DNA of 10,373 nt, from contig CAJUOY010000028.1 in assembly GCA_910588645.1 (NCBI GenBank), positions 1 through 10,373 of the forward strand, given 5' to 3'. Origin of the DNA: an uncultured Christensenellaceae bacterium (GTDB taxonomy: Bacteria > Bacillota > Clostridia > Christensenellales > Borkfalkiaceae). A model generated the notes under the pieces. It made no database searches and had not been told where the DNA came from. It was given only the letters and a program-made list of their open reading frames with translations. This document shows positions 1 to 7,070 of this stretch, piece after piece; within the stretch, counting starts at the first letter, position 1; each line of letters begins with the position of its first letter. Made by a program: the position numbers and the translations under genes.

Positions 1-15
1 TTTGATTAAAAATAA

Positions 16-43
16 AATAGGCTTGTCAATTAACAAACCTATT
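16..43 (-). terminator. Rho-independent terminator, probably for the hemolysin III gene
   Basis: Positions 16-26 and 33-43 pair over 11 base pairs, one of them a G-U pair when read as minus-strand RNA, around a six-base loop. On the minus strand the stem is followed by a T-rich tail (complement of positions 1-15). It lies about 90 bases past the stop of the minus-strand hemolysin III gene and has no T-run on the plus strand, so it fits the end of that gene. Confidence 0.65.
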
Positions 44-56
44 GTAGAATATCAAA

Positions 57-133
57 AAACACAAAATATAGATCAAAAATTTTCTAAAAAACACAATATA
101 TAGTTAAAATACACTTTTAAACACAATATATAC
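57..133. repeat. Three spaced AT-rich direct repeats
   Basis: A 14-base unit reading AAACACAATATATA starts at 89 and 119, and a one-mismatch copy starts at 57. The starts are 32 and 30 bases apart, and the array ends exactly next to the stop codon of the hemolysin III gene. The spacers differ and are very AT-rich. Three copies are too few and too simple for a CRISPR array. They could be binding sites for a regulator of a gene beyond the left edge, or chance similarity in AT-rich DNA. Confidence 0.5.
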
Positions 134-817
134 CTAAATAAGTATGAGCAGGATGCTTACAAACTGCAAAGCCGTGCCGGCTATATCGAAAAGATGCCAT
201 ACGGAATGAAAATATCTGACCCTCTTACCGAGGGCGTAAAACGCTATTCCGAAAGTATACGCCAACCCGCCCGCAAGCAAAGTGTTGAACGATGAAAGCG
301 GAATATTAGCAAGCAGTTCGCCGAACGCGGCGAGTATAAGCCACCCCATTGCACAATAAAATATCATTGAGACGGCCTTTACCGCCCTGTTGTTCATCGC
401 TATAGCATTGCCCGTTATACCCAAAATCGCCATTACCCACTCGGCAACCAAAATACCTATTCCGGCAGGAGAGAGTCCGAGCGCGATAACGCAAAAAGGC
501 GTATACGTTCCCGCAATAAGAAAAAAGATTGTGCAATGATCGAAGATACGGAAAACTTTTTTGCCTGTGCCGCCCGGCAGAAAATGGTAGAGCGCGCTCA
601 TTGTATAGAGCGTGACAACGCTCAAACCGAAAACCGAAACGGACGCCATATACGCGCCGTCAGGATAAGCAAAAATCAAAAGCGTAATCCAAAACGCCAG
701 ACCGAGAGCTCCGCCCGCGATATGCGAAACAGCATTGAAAATTTCTTCCCCCTTTGTATATAGGGGCTTGCTTTTAATATAACCGTTGCCCGAAGGATAA
801 GTTACGGCACTTTTCAT
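134..817 (-). CDS. Hemolysin III family (PAQR-type) integral membrane protein
   Basis: A 227-residue membrane protein of the hemolysin III/YqfA family, the bacterial branch of the PAQR seven-helix proteins. Despite the name, its physiological role in most bacteria is unsettled; relatives are linked to membrane lipid homeostasis and metal-dependent hydrolase-like chemistry. The family motifs are present in order: E24 and N28-SH31 before helix 1, S74-x-LYH78, D93-H94, TYTP at 104-107, and H204-xx-WH208-x-FD211 near the C-terminus. H78, H204 and H208 are the expected metal ligands. About seven hydrophobic segments are visible, and the length is normal. A longer reading begins with GTG at 826, but that GTG is part of the GAGGTG ribosome binding site six bases ahead of the ATG at 817, so I chose 817. 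It lies downstream of clpC but has its own promoter and follows a strong terminator, so it is probably transcribed separately. Confidence 0.9.
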   Translation of the reverse strand: MKSAVTYPSGNGYIKSKPLYTKGEEIFNAVSHIAGGALGLAFWITLLIFAYPDGAYMASVSVFGLSVVTLYTMSALYHFLPGGTGKKVFRIFDHCTIFFLIAGTYTPFCVIALGLSPAGIGILVAEWVMAILGITGNAIAMNNRAVKAVSMIFYCAMGWLILAAFGELLANIPLSSFNTLLAGGLAYTFGIAFYALGKRVRYFHSVWHLFDIAGTALQFVSILLILI

Positions 818-838
818 AAAATTCACCTCGCATTTAAA

Positions 839-866
839 ATTATATACAAAAAATCAGCTAGGTAAA
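839..866 (-). promoter_or_regulatory. Sigma-A-type promoter for the hemolysin III gene
   Basis: Read on the minus strand, TTTACC (complement of 861-866) is followed after 16 bases by a perfect TATAAT (complement of 839-844). The start codon at 817 is about 22 bases further on, with GAGGTG between. A short palindrome with arms TAGGT and ACCTA overlaps the -35 element at about 859-870 and could be an operator. Confidence 0.55.
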
Positions 867-944
867 CCTACTTTGACGCTGGCGAACGCTACTTCCGCCG
901 ACTGCTTGCACTACCGCAAAATTAATATCTCTACTTTTAAAAAT

Positions 945-971
945 CCCCTCTCTACCGTGAGTAGAGAGGGG
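945..971 (-). terminator. Rho-independent terminator of the mcsA-mcsB-clpC operon
   Basis: An 11-base-pair perfect GC-rich stem (945-955 with 961-971) surrounds a five-base loop. On the minus strand it is followed by ATTTTT. It sits about 30 bases past the clpC stop codon, so it closes the stress operon and insulates the hemolysin III gene from it. Confidence 0.9.
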
Positions 972-1000
972 TAAATTTTATTAAATATTATTTTTAACAG

Positions 1001-3514
1001 TTACTTTTTTTCCGAGCGAAATACAAACTCGCCCTCGTTTACGTCCACCGTAACCTTTTCACCCGCAAGTATGTGACCGGCAAGAATTTCATCCGATAAT
1101 CTGTCCTCGACGCGCTTCTGAACCGTTCTTTTCAGAGGTCTTGCACCGTACATATCGTTGTAGCCCTCGTCGAGAAGTTTATCCATTGCCGCGTCCGAAA
1201 TTTTTAGCGTTATATCCCTGCCCTTGAGCCTTTCCGACAATCCGTCTATAATCTTACGGCAGATTGCGCCGGCTTCCTCTTTGGTAAGTTTGCGGAAGAT
1301 TATTACGTCGTCAAGCCTGTTTAGGAATTCGGGTTTGAACTGTTCTTTCAAGGCCTCGTTGATATTATCCTTCATATTGTCGTAACCGGCTTCAGCCTCG
1401 TCACCCGAAGCAAAGCCGAAATTGGACATCTTTTTAATTCTGCTTGCACCGACGTTGGAAGTCATAATGATTATGGTGTTCTTGAAATTTACTACTCTGC
1501 CCTTGCTGTCCGTCAGTCTTCCGTCGTCAAGAATTTGCAACAATACGTTAAATACGTCGGGGTGAGCCTTTTCGACTTCGTCAAACAAAACTACAGAATA
1601 GGGCTTTCTTCTAACACGCTCGGAAAGCTGTCCGCCTGCCGCATCGTCGTATCCGATATATCCGGGAGGCGCGCCGATGAGTTTGGATACCGAATGTTTT
1701 TCCATATATTCGGACATATCCAGCCTTATCATAAGTCTTTCGTCGCCGAACATAGCTTCCGCAAGAGCTTTTGCAAGATCGGTTTTACCTACGCCCGTAG
1801 GACCTACGAATATAAAACTGCCTATAGGTTTATTGGGCTCGTTCAAACCGGCGCGGGCGCGGCGGATCGCGCGGGAAACGGCAGACACCGCTTCGTCCTG
1901 TCCTATTATCCGCTTATGAAGATTTTCTTCGAGATGAAGCAGTTTTTCGCTCTCCTGCTCGGTAAGCTTAACTACGGGAACGCCCGTCCAACCGCTCACG
2001 ATATCTGCGATTTCATTTGCCCCTATATTGGGAGCCGTCGTTTGCTTTTCACCTTTCCATTCGCTGTTAAGTTTGTTAATCTGTTCCTGTACGGCAAGCA
2101 TTTCGTCAACGAGTTTTTGCGCCTGCTGATAGTTTTCGCTCTTTGCCGCCTTATTCTTTTCAAGCGTCAGTCTCTTTAACTTATCCTCGAGTTCTTTGAC
2201 CTCATTAGGGCTTTTAAGAGAATTAAGCCGCGCGCGAGACGCCGCCTCGTCGATGAGATCTATAGCTTTGTCGGGAAGAAATCTATCCGTTATATATCTG
2301 TCGGAAAGATTTGCCGCTGCGTCTATAGCCTCGTCGGTGATTACTACTTTATGATGAGCTTCGTATTTATCCCTCAATCCCATTAATATGGATATTGTGT
2401 CCTCTATACTCGGCTCTTCGACCTGAACGGGCGTGAATCTTCTCTCCAGCGCCGCGTCCTTTTCAACATACTTTCTGTACTCCTCTATGGTGGTTGCGCC
2501 TATCGTCTGCAATTCGCCGCGGGCAAGCATGGGTTTTAAAATATTAGCCGCGTCCATATTGCCCTCGGACGTTGCGCCGGCGCCTACTATCTGATGAATT
2601 TCATCGATAAAGAGTATGACGTTTCCACTGTTCTTAATCGAGGTTATCGCGTTTTTAAGTCTCTCTTCAAAATCACCGCGATACTTCGCCCCGGCAATCA
2701 TACCCGCAAGATCAAGCGAAAATACAATTTTGTTTTTCAAAAGATCGGGCACTTCGTTTTTTACTATGGCCTGAGCGAGCCCCTCGACTACGGCCGACTT
2801 ACCAACGCCCGGTTCGCCGATAAGAACGGGATTGTTTTTCGTTCTTCTGGAAAGCACCTGAATTATTTTATCTATCTCTTTCTTTCTGCCTATTACGGGA
2901 TCTATTTTCCCCTCCCGCGCCTTCTGAGTAAGGTCGCTGCCGTATTGCAGTACGTTTTTATCCAACGAGGACGCGCTCTTACTCTCTTTCTTCGACTGGT
3001 TTCCCTGTTTTGAGGGATTGAACAAAGACTCGAACGAGGAAAGCATTTCATCATCATTATCCTCATCGTCCAATGCTCCCTGTCCGCCCTCGACGGCAAG
3101 TTCGGTTTTGCCCGCCAATTTGGACATATTTACGCCGAGAGCGTAAAGTATACGTACGGCAAGACAGTCGTTTGAAGACAAAACAGCAAGCAACATATGC
3201 TCGGTTCCCGCAAGCCCGTCGTCGCCGGTATCCAACGATATTTCCAAAGCACGCTGTATCATATGCTTTGTACGGGGAGTAAATCCATTTATATTGGAGC
3301 GGGTATCGATAGAACGCGCAAAATATTTGCGGTAATCGGGTTCGCTTACTCCGCTGGACGTTAAAATTTTACAGGCCGTGCAATCAGCGCAGTTCAACAT
3401 TGCAAGCACAATGTGCTCACTGCCGATATAGCTGCTGCCGTAAACATCGGCAGCATCCTGTGCAAGCACTATGACCTGTTGTAAATTATCTGTCAATCTA
3501 TTCATAAAATCCAT
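1001..3514 (-). CDS. clpC: ClpC, ATP-dependent unfoldase of the ClpCP protease
   Basis: An 837-residue Hsp100/AAA+ unfoldase that feeds substrates, including arginine-phosphorylated proteins marked by McsB, into ClpP in the cytoplasm. The order is a Clp-N double repeat (about 1-145), an acidic and serine-rich linker (145-185), AAA domain 1 with Walker A GEPGVGKS (233-240) and Walker B ILFIDE (300-305), a middle coiled-coil/UVR-like region (about 435-486), and AAA domain 2 with Walker A GPTGVGKT (571-578) and Walker B VVLFDE (641-646). A C-terminal D2-small domain follows. The FGF at 699-701 lies where the ClpP-docking loop is expected. All ATPase motifs are intact and the length is normal for ClpC. 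The middle domain separates it from ClpA and the much longer ClpB. The ATG at 3514 is preceded by AGGAGGT at ideal spacing. It lies 23 bases after mcsB, the last gene of that operon. No clpP is in the window. Confidence 0.96.
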   Translation of the reverse strand: MDFMNRLTDNLQQVIVLAQDAADVYGSSYIGSEHIVLAMLNCADCTACKILTSSGVSEPDYRKYFARSIDTRSNINGFTPRTKHMIQRALEISLDTGDDGLAGTEHMLLAVLSSNDCLAVRILYALGVNMSKLAGKTELAVEGGQGALDDEDNDDEMLSSFESLFNPSKQGNQSKKESKSASSLDKNVLQYGSDLTQKAREGKIDPVIGRKKEIDKIIQVLSRRTKNNPVLIGEPGVGKSAVVEGLAQAIVKNEVPDLLKNKIVFSLDLAGMIAGAKYRGDFEERLKNAITSIKNSGNVILFIDEIHQIVGAGATSEGNMDAANILKPMLARGELQTIGATTIEEYRKYVEKDAALERRFTPVQVEEPSIEDTISILMGLRDKYEAHHKVVITDEAIDAAANLSDRYITDRFLPDKAIDLIDEAASRARLNSLKSPNEVKELEDKLKRLTLEKNKAAKSENYQQAQKLVDEMLAVQEQINKLNSEWKGEKQTTAPNIGANEIADIVSGWTGVPVVKLTEQESEKLLHLEENLHKRIIGQDEAVSAVSRAIRRARAGLNEPNKPIGSFIFVGPTGVGKTDLAKALAEAMFGDERLMIRLDMSEYMEKHSVSKLIGAPPGYIGYDDAAGGQLSERVRRKPYSVVLFDEVEKAHPDVFNVLLQILDDGRLTDSKGRVVNFKNTIIIMTSNVGASRIKKMSNFGFASGDEAEAGYDNMKDNINEALKEQFKPEFLNRLDDVIIFRKLTKEEAGAICRKIIDGLSERLKGRDITLKISDAAMDKLLDEGYNDMYGARPLKRTVQKRVEDRLSDEILAGHILAGEKVTVDVNEGEFVFRSEKK

Positions 3515-3537
3515 ATTTTTTACCTCCTGATTTAAGG

Positions 3538-4554
3538 TTACTGTTTCTTTTCAATAAGCTTTTTTAGATATTTGGCGGTATACTTGGCGCGGTAAGCATC
3601 CCTTTCTGCAGACGAGAGAGTCCTACCTGCGGACTCGTTTATATTCGACGGACGCATTTTAATTAAAAGCTCGTCCAATCTGGAAACGTCGTCCAAGCCG
3701 ATATAGCCGAGGCACGCACCCAATTTTACGCAGGCGGCGTAACTTGTAAGTTCTCCAGAAGTCAGTTTTGCGCAGTTAGTCAATATACCGTAAGCCCTAA
3801 GACACTCGTCCTCTATATCGAGAGCCGCCGCTCCAGTTTTCAAAATTTCGCGTTCGGCAAGTTCCATTACGCAAACTTTGCCGACTATCTCTTGCACCTG
3901 AGAAAGAATTTCTTCCTCGGTAACCCCCAAAGTTACCTCGTTACTGATCTGATAAATGTAACCTTCGGCGCGACTGCCCTCACCGTACATTCCGCGCACA
4001 GTCAGTCCGAGACGGGAAATATCCTTAATCAGTCTGGGCATTTTGCCGTTAATAGTCAATGCGGGAAGAAACAGCATAATCGACGCGCGCAGTCCCGTAC
4101 CGAGGTTTGTCGGGCAAGCGGTAAGGTAACCGAATTGTTCATCGTAAGCAAACTTCATAGAGTTGGATATACGGCCGTCAATCTCCGACATGGTTTCATA
4201 TGCCATACGCAAATCGAAACCGTTTACTATACACTGTTCCCTGAGATGATCCTCTTCGTTTATCATTATGGAAACGCTCTCTTCCCTGTTTATAAGAACG
4301 GCCGAACAGCGATTGTTGGATATGAGATTGGGACTTATCAGATGATTTTCCTTTAACGAAACAGCCTCGGCTTCCGTGATTTTGTCCATATAATATATTT
4401 TAAACTCATCCAATCTTGCCAAAGCCGAAGTGACGAGACGGATTATTTCCTTAGCCTGCCTGTCACTTTTTAAGTGCGATGGAAACGGATATCCTTCGAG
4501 ATTTCTCGCAAGTCTTACCCTTGTAGAGACGACAATCTTTGAATAATCAGTCAT
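3538..4554 (-). CDS. mcsB: McsB, protein arginine kinase
   Basis: A 338-residue protein arginine kinase of the phosphagen-kinase fold. It phosphorylates arginines on misfolded proteins and regulators such as CtsR, creating the signal recognised by ClpC. Visible family motifs are STRVRLARNL (10-19), ESVSIMINEEDH (92-103), the active-site stretch GYLTACPTN with GTGLRAS (142-158), VRGMYGEGS (186-194), and RDAYRA (318-323). The last matches the RDxxRA phosphoarginine-binding motif that controls McsB allosterically. The start is the ATG at 4554, not the in-frame extension to 4650: homology begins with TDYSKIVVSTR, a GGGGGTGG ribosome binding site lies just upstream, and the ATG overlaps the mcsA stop by eight bases, as expected for translational coupling. 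It is followed closely by clpC. Confidence 0.95.
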   Translation of the reverse strand: MTDYSKIVVSTRVRLARNLEGYPFPSHLKSDRQAKEIIRLVTSALARLDEFKIYYMDKITEAEAVSLKENHLISPNLISNNRCSAVLINREESVSIMINEEDHLREQCIVNGFDLRMAYETMSEIDGRISNSMKFAYDEQFGYLTACPTNLGTGLRASIMLFLPALTINGKMPRLIKDISRLGLTVRGMYGEGSRAEGYIYQISNEVTLGVTEEEILSQVQEIVGKVCVMELAEREILKTGAAALDIEDECLRAYGILTNCAKLTSGELTSYAACVKLGACLGYIGLDDVSRLDELLIKMRPSNINESAGRTLSSAERDAYRAKYTAKYLKKLIEKKQ

Positions 4555-5032
4555 TATTGCCACCCCCGAACAGTTTTTTATTAATTTCGTAAATACTTTT
4601 GTTGAGTCGCCCCGCATCGGCAAATCTCTTCTCGCGCAAGGCCGCTTCAAGCTGCTGCTGCAAGCTCTTCAATCTGCGGTGCAAACCCATTTCATCCTTA
4701 TTCGTTCCCGCTTTACCTACATGCACCGTTTTTCCATGAATAGCGCGTATCGCGGGAATAAGTTCATCCTTAAACACGTCGTAACAACTGGGACAGCCCA
4801 ATAGACCGGAGTTTTCATAGTCTGAGTACGTCGTGCCGCATACGGGACAGACCTTTTTGGGCGCTGAGGAGCCGAACAGCCAGGCGCACATATTGTCGTC
4901 TATTTCAGATTGCAGATTTCCGTTTAATTCAAAACTGCATTTGGAGCAAAGATGACTTTCAAATCTTTCTCCGTTTATAATCTCCACGGAATGTTCCGTA
5001 GCTATATTTTTTTTACAACGCTGACAGAGCAA
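4547..5032 (-). CDS. mcsA: McsA, zinc-binding activator of McsB
   Basis: A 161-residue adaptor with four CxxC pairs (C3/C6, C29/C32, C62/C65, C80/C83), forming two zinc-binding modules, and a C-terminal UVR motif (about 121-154). In Bacillus and relatives McsA binds and activates the McsB kinase. The start is a TTG at 5032, read as Met: MLCQRC follows directly, and GAGGT lies seven bases before the TTG. No ATG in the region would keep the first zinc pair. It is the first gene of the mcsA-mcsB-clpC operon here. In most Firmicutes ctsR comes first, but here a divergent gene lies upstream instead. The C-terminus overlaps the mcsB start. Confidence 0.93.
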   Translation of the reverse strand: MLCQRCKKNIATEHSVEIINGERFESHLCSKCSFELNGNLQSEIDDNMCAWLFGSSAPKKVCPVCGTTYSDYENSGLLGCPSCYDVFKDELIPAIRAIHGKTVHVGKAGTNKDEMGLHRRLKSLQQQLEAALREKRFADAGRLNKSIYEINKKLFGGGNND

Positions 5033-5048
5033 CTTGTTTACCTCGGGT

Positions 5049-5065
5049 TTTTACTTTCGTTCACC
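5049..5065 (-). promoter_or_regulatory. CtsR-box-like operator ahead of mcsA
   Basis: On the minus strand this 17-base site reads GGTGAACGAAAGTAAAA. It matches the known CtsR heptad repeat, GGTCAAA-NAN-RGTCAAA, at 12 of 15 informative positions. It sits just after the -10 element, where a repressor would block transcription. CtsR controls clp operons in low-GC Gram-positives. The match is imperfect, and no ctsR gene is seen in this window. Confidence 0.4.
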
Positions 5066-5068
5066 TTT

Positions 5069-5096
5069 ATTATAATATTTTTGTACGGTCGGTAAA
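5069..5096 (-). promoter_or_regulatory. Sigma-A-type promoter for mcsA-mcsB-clpC
   Basis: On the minus strand TTTACC (complement of 5091-5096) is separated by 16 bases from a perfect TATAAT (complement of 5069-5074). It has the same layout as the hemolysin III promoter. The mcsA TTG start lies about 37 bases downstream. Confidence 0.6.
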
Positions 5097-5105
5097 CATT
5101 ATTTT

Positions 5106-5133
5106 AAATTATAAATTGAAAAATTTGTAATTT
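5106..5133. repeat. AT-only palindrome between two divergent promoters
   Basis: Positions 5106-5117 and 5122-5133 pair over 12 bases (one T/G mismatch, a wobble in RNA) around a GAAA loop, and a T-run follows on the plus strand. It lies almost midway between the -35 elements of the mcsA promoter (5096) and the plus-strand promoter (5149). It could be an operator, an upstream AT-rich promoter element, or a terminator stopping stray transcription. The sequence does not decide between these. Confidence 0.4.
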
Positions 5134-5148
5134 TTTTATCTAATTGGA

Positions 5149-5177
5149 TTGAATAATCCGTTTTGCCGTGCTATAAT
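5149..5177 (+). promoter_or_regulatory. Sigma-A-type promoter for the Fe-S/GGGtGRT operon
   Basis: TTGAAT (5149-5154), a 17-base spacer and a perfect TATAAT (5172-5177) make a near-consensus promoter. The start codon at 5265 leaves a leader of about 80 bases with an A-rich stretch. No known riboswitch was recognised in the leader. GGAGG at 5253-5257 is the ribosome binding site. Confidence 0.75.
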
Positions 5178-5264
5178 GGTTACGGTTGATTTGTCCGATC
5201 TTAAAAAAACAAAAAACGACTGTCTACCGCAATAAATTTAAAAAAATATTTTGGAGGATTTGTA

Positions 5265-5990
5265 ATGCAATATTCAAAAGATATTGAGAATATGATTTGC
5301 GTTGCCAAGGGCGTGTCCGGAAGATTCGAACACGGTCCCGCTCCCATTCCCGAAGAAGGACTTTGGGTGCAGGCAAAGGAAATCAAGGACATCAAAGGCT
5401 TTACGCACGGTATCGGTTGGTGCGCACCCCAGCAGGGAGCTTGCAAGCTTTCGCTCAACGTCAAGGACGGTATAATCGAGGAAGCGCTTGTTGAGACTAT
5501 CGGTTGCTCGGGTATGACTCACTCCGCCGCTATGGCCGCTGAAATACTTCCCGGAAAAACCATTCTGGAAGCCTTGAATACAGACCTTGTTTGCGACGCT
5601 ATCAATACGGCTATGCGCGAACTGTTCCTGCAAATCGTATACGGAAGAACGCAGTCTGCGTTCTCCGAGGACGGCCTTACTATCGGCGCAGGACTCGAAG
5701 ATCTCGGTAAGGGACTTCGCTCGCAGGTCGGCACAATGTACGGCACCAAGCTCAAGGGCGTAAGATACCTTGAAATGGCCGAAGGTTACGTTATTGCAAT
5801 AGCTCTCGATAAAAACAACGAAGTATGCGGATATAAGTTCGTATCTCTCGGAAAGATGACAGATTTCATCAAAAAAGGACTCTCCCCCAACGAAGCTTAC
5901 GAAAAAGCTATCGGCACTTACGGAAGATACTCCAAAGAGAGCGGCGCCGTCAAGCATATAGATCCCAGAACGGATAAGGAGGTTGACTAA
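5265..5990 (+). CDS. NifU/IscU-like Fe-S cluster scaffold family protein, partner of GGGtGRT protein
   Basis: A 241-residue protein resembling the NifU N-terminal/IscU scaffold family, in the version that databases pair with GGGtGRT proteins. The scaffold-like stretch is ETIGCSGMTHSAA (77-89) followed by AEILPGKTILEAL (92-104), matching the IscU pattern of a cluster cysteine before a Ser/Ala-rich helix and a GKT-EA turn. Other cysteines are C12, C53, C60, C110 and C188; C53 and C60 sit in a GWCAPQQGAC segment and may add ligands. The C-terminal half (about 130-241) has no scaffold motif that I recognise. GGAGG lies eight bases before the ATG. The stop overlaps the next start by one base, so the two products are probably made together. 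By inference it binds or delivers an Fe-S cluster in an anaerobic pathway; the client is unknown. Confidence 0.8.
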   Translation: MQYSKDIENMICVAKGVSGRFEHGPAPIPEEGLWVQAKEIKDIKGFTHGIGWCAPQQGACKLSLNVKDGIIEEALVETIGCSGMTHSAAMAAEILPGKTILEALNTDLVCDAINTAMRELFLQIVYGRTQSAFSEDGLTIGAGLEDLGKGLRSQVGTMYGTKLKGVRYLEMAEGYVIAIALDKNNEVCGYKFVSLGKMTDFIKKGLSPNEAYEKAIGTYGRYSKESGAVKHIDPRTDKEVD

Positions 5991-6991
5991 TGGCTCTGTT
6001 TGAAAGTTATGAAAGACGCGAGGCCAAGATCCTCGGCGTATTGAAAGAATACGGCATTAAATCCATTGAAGAATGTAAGGAAATTACCCTTAAAAAGGGA
6101 ATCGACGTAGATAAAATCGTCCGCGGCACACAGCCTATCTGCTTTGAAAACGCAGTCTGGGCTTACACCGTAGGCGCGGCGATAGCAGTTAAATCAGGAT
6201 GTAAAAAGGCAAGCGAAGCCGCTACTAAAATCGGTATCGGTTTGCAGAGCTTCTGTATCCCCGGCTCGGTTGCCGAAAACAGAAAAGTCGGTTTGGGACA
6301 CGGAAACCTCGGCTCTATGCTCCTCTCCGAAGAGACAGATTGTTTCTGCTTCCTCGCGGGACATGAATCATTCGCGGCAGCTGAAGGCGCAATTAAAATC
6401 GCAGAAAATGCAAATAAAGTCCGCGTAAAGCCTTTGAGAGTTATATTAAACGGCCTCGGCAAAGACGCAGCTTATATCATTTCGAGAATCAACGGCTTCA
6501 CCTATTGCAGAACGCAATTCGATCCCTATACCGAAACCGTAACGGTAACGGACAGCGTCGCGTTCTCCGACGGAGCAAGAGCTAAAGTAAAATGCTACGG
6601 AGCAGACAACGTTCCCGAAGGCGTTGCAATTATGAAGATGGAAAACGTTTCCGTATCCATTACGGGAAACTCCACTAACCCCACTCGCTTCCAGCACCCC
6701 GTTGCAGGCACCTATAAAAAATGGTGTAACGAAAACGGCGTGAAGTATTTTTCGGTTGCTTCAGGCGGCGGCACCGGCAGAACTTTGCATCCCGATAATA
6801 TGGCGGCAGGACCTTCTTCTTACGGAATGACCGATACTATGGGCCGTATGCACTCGGACGCTCAATTTGCAGGCTCCTCTTCCGTTCCCGCTCACGTTGA
6901 AATGATGGGACTCATCGGTATGGGCAACAACCCGATGGTTGGCGCAACGGTTGCCGTTGCAGTTGCCGTACAGGAAGCAATGACGAAGTAA
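5990..6991 (+). CDS. GGGtGRT-family conserved protein
   Basis: A 333-residue protein of the family named for its motif, seen here as SGGGTGRT (258-265), in the stretch VASGGGTGRTLHPDN. Other conserved-looking parts are a Cys-containing N-terminal half (C29, C51, C71, C89, C118, C120), GLGHGNLGSM (101-110), SITGNSTNPTRFQHPVAGTY (223-242), and a Gly/Ala/Met-rich tail. The function is not established; I know of no assigned reaction. Tight coupling (TAATG overlap, AAGGAGG at 5976-5982) to the Fe-S scaffold-like gene suggests a shared complex or a cluster-dependent enzyme. The last 23 codons and stop (6920-6991) recur at 8496-8567 with only synonymous changes, so this gene's present 3' end probably came with an integrated element. 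The reading frame and protein end are intact. Confidence 0.85.
   Translation: MALFESYERREAKILGVLKEYGIKSIEECKEITLKKGIDVDKIVRGTQPICFENAVWAYTVGAAIAVKSGCKKASEAATKIGIGLQSFCIPGSVAENRKVGLGHGNLGSMLLSEETDCFCFLAGHESFAAAEGAIKIAENANKVRVKPLRVILNGLGKDAAYIISRINGFTYCRTQFDPYTETVTVTDSVAFSDGARAKVKCYGADNVPEGVAIMKMENVSVSITGNSTNPTRFQHPVAGTYKKWCNENGVKYFSVASGGGTGRTLHPDNMAAGPSSYGMTDTMGRMHSDAQFAGSSSVPAHVEMMGLIGMGNNPMVGATVAVAVAVQEAMTK
6920..6991 (+). repeat. Left att-like copy of the GGGtGRT gene end
   Basis: These 72 bases (codons 311-333 plus stop) match 8496-8567 without gaps at 67 positions. All five differences are at third codon positions and synonymous. The longest identical block is the first 20 bases (6920-6939), which contain an imperfect dyad around a seven-base centre, CAACAAC, as expected for a tyrosine-recombinase core site. 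I infer an attL-type junction with crossover in that block. Confidence 0.75.
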
Positions 6992-7037
6992 TTTATTGTT
7001 ACTTTTTGTTCCAAATTGTATCTAATTTTAGATTTTT

Positions 7038-7070
7038 AAGGGCTTTCGTTTATTGGACGAAAGCCCTTTT
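7038..7070 (+). terminator. Rho-independent terminator after the GGGtGRT gene (element-borne copy)
   Basis: A perfect 12-base-pair stem (7038-7049 with 7057-7068) with a seven-base loop ends in TTTT. It lies 47 bases past the stop codon and now terminates the operon. It is on the element side of the inferred crossover and so was probably brought in with the replacement gene end. A different terminator sits after the stranded tail at 8609. Confidence 0.85.

Noticed and set aside
57..133. CRISPR array
   Set aside because: Only three short, imperfect AT-only repeats with 16-18-base spacers and no cas genes.
818..826. GTG start for the hemolysin III protein
   Set aside because: The GTG is part of the GAGGTG ribosome binding site of the ATG at 817.
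1535..2179. Plus-strand frame of 214 codons inside clpC
   Set aside because: It is antisense to conserved AAA domain coding sequence and has no protein-like motifs.
4555..4650. N-terminal extension of McsB to 4650
   Set aside because: The added 32 residues lie inside mcsA in another frame and match no McsB. The ATG at 4554 has a ribosome binding site and the family N-terminus.
5178..5252. Riboswitch in the Fe-S operon leader
   Set aside because: The leader is about 80 bases and A-rich, and I see no recognised aptamer core or terminator switch.
5274..5957. Long minus-strand frame opposite the Fe-S scaffold gene
   Set aside because: It is a shadow frame produced by codon bias of the real gene; the plus strand has the promoter, ribosome binding site and family motifs.
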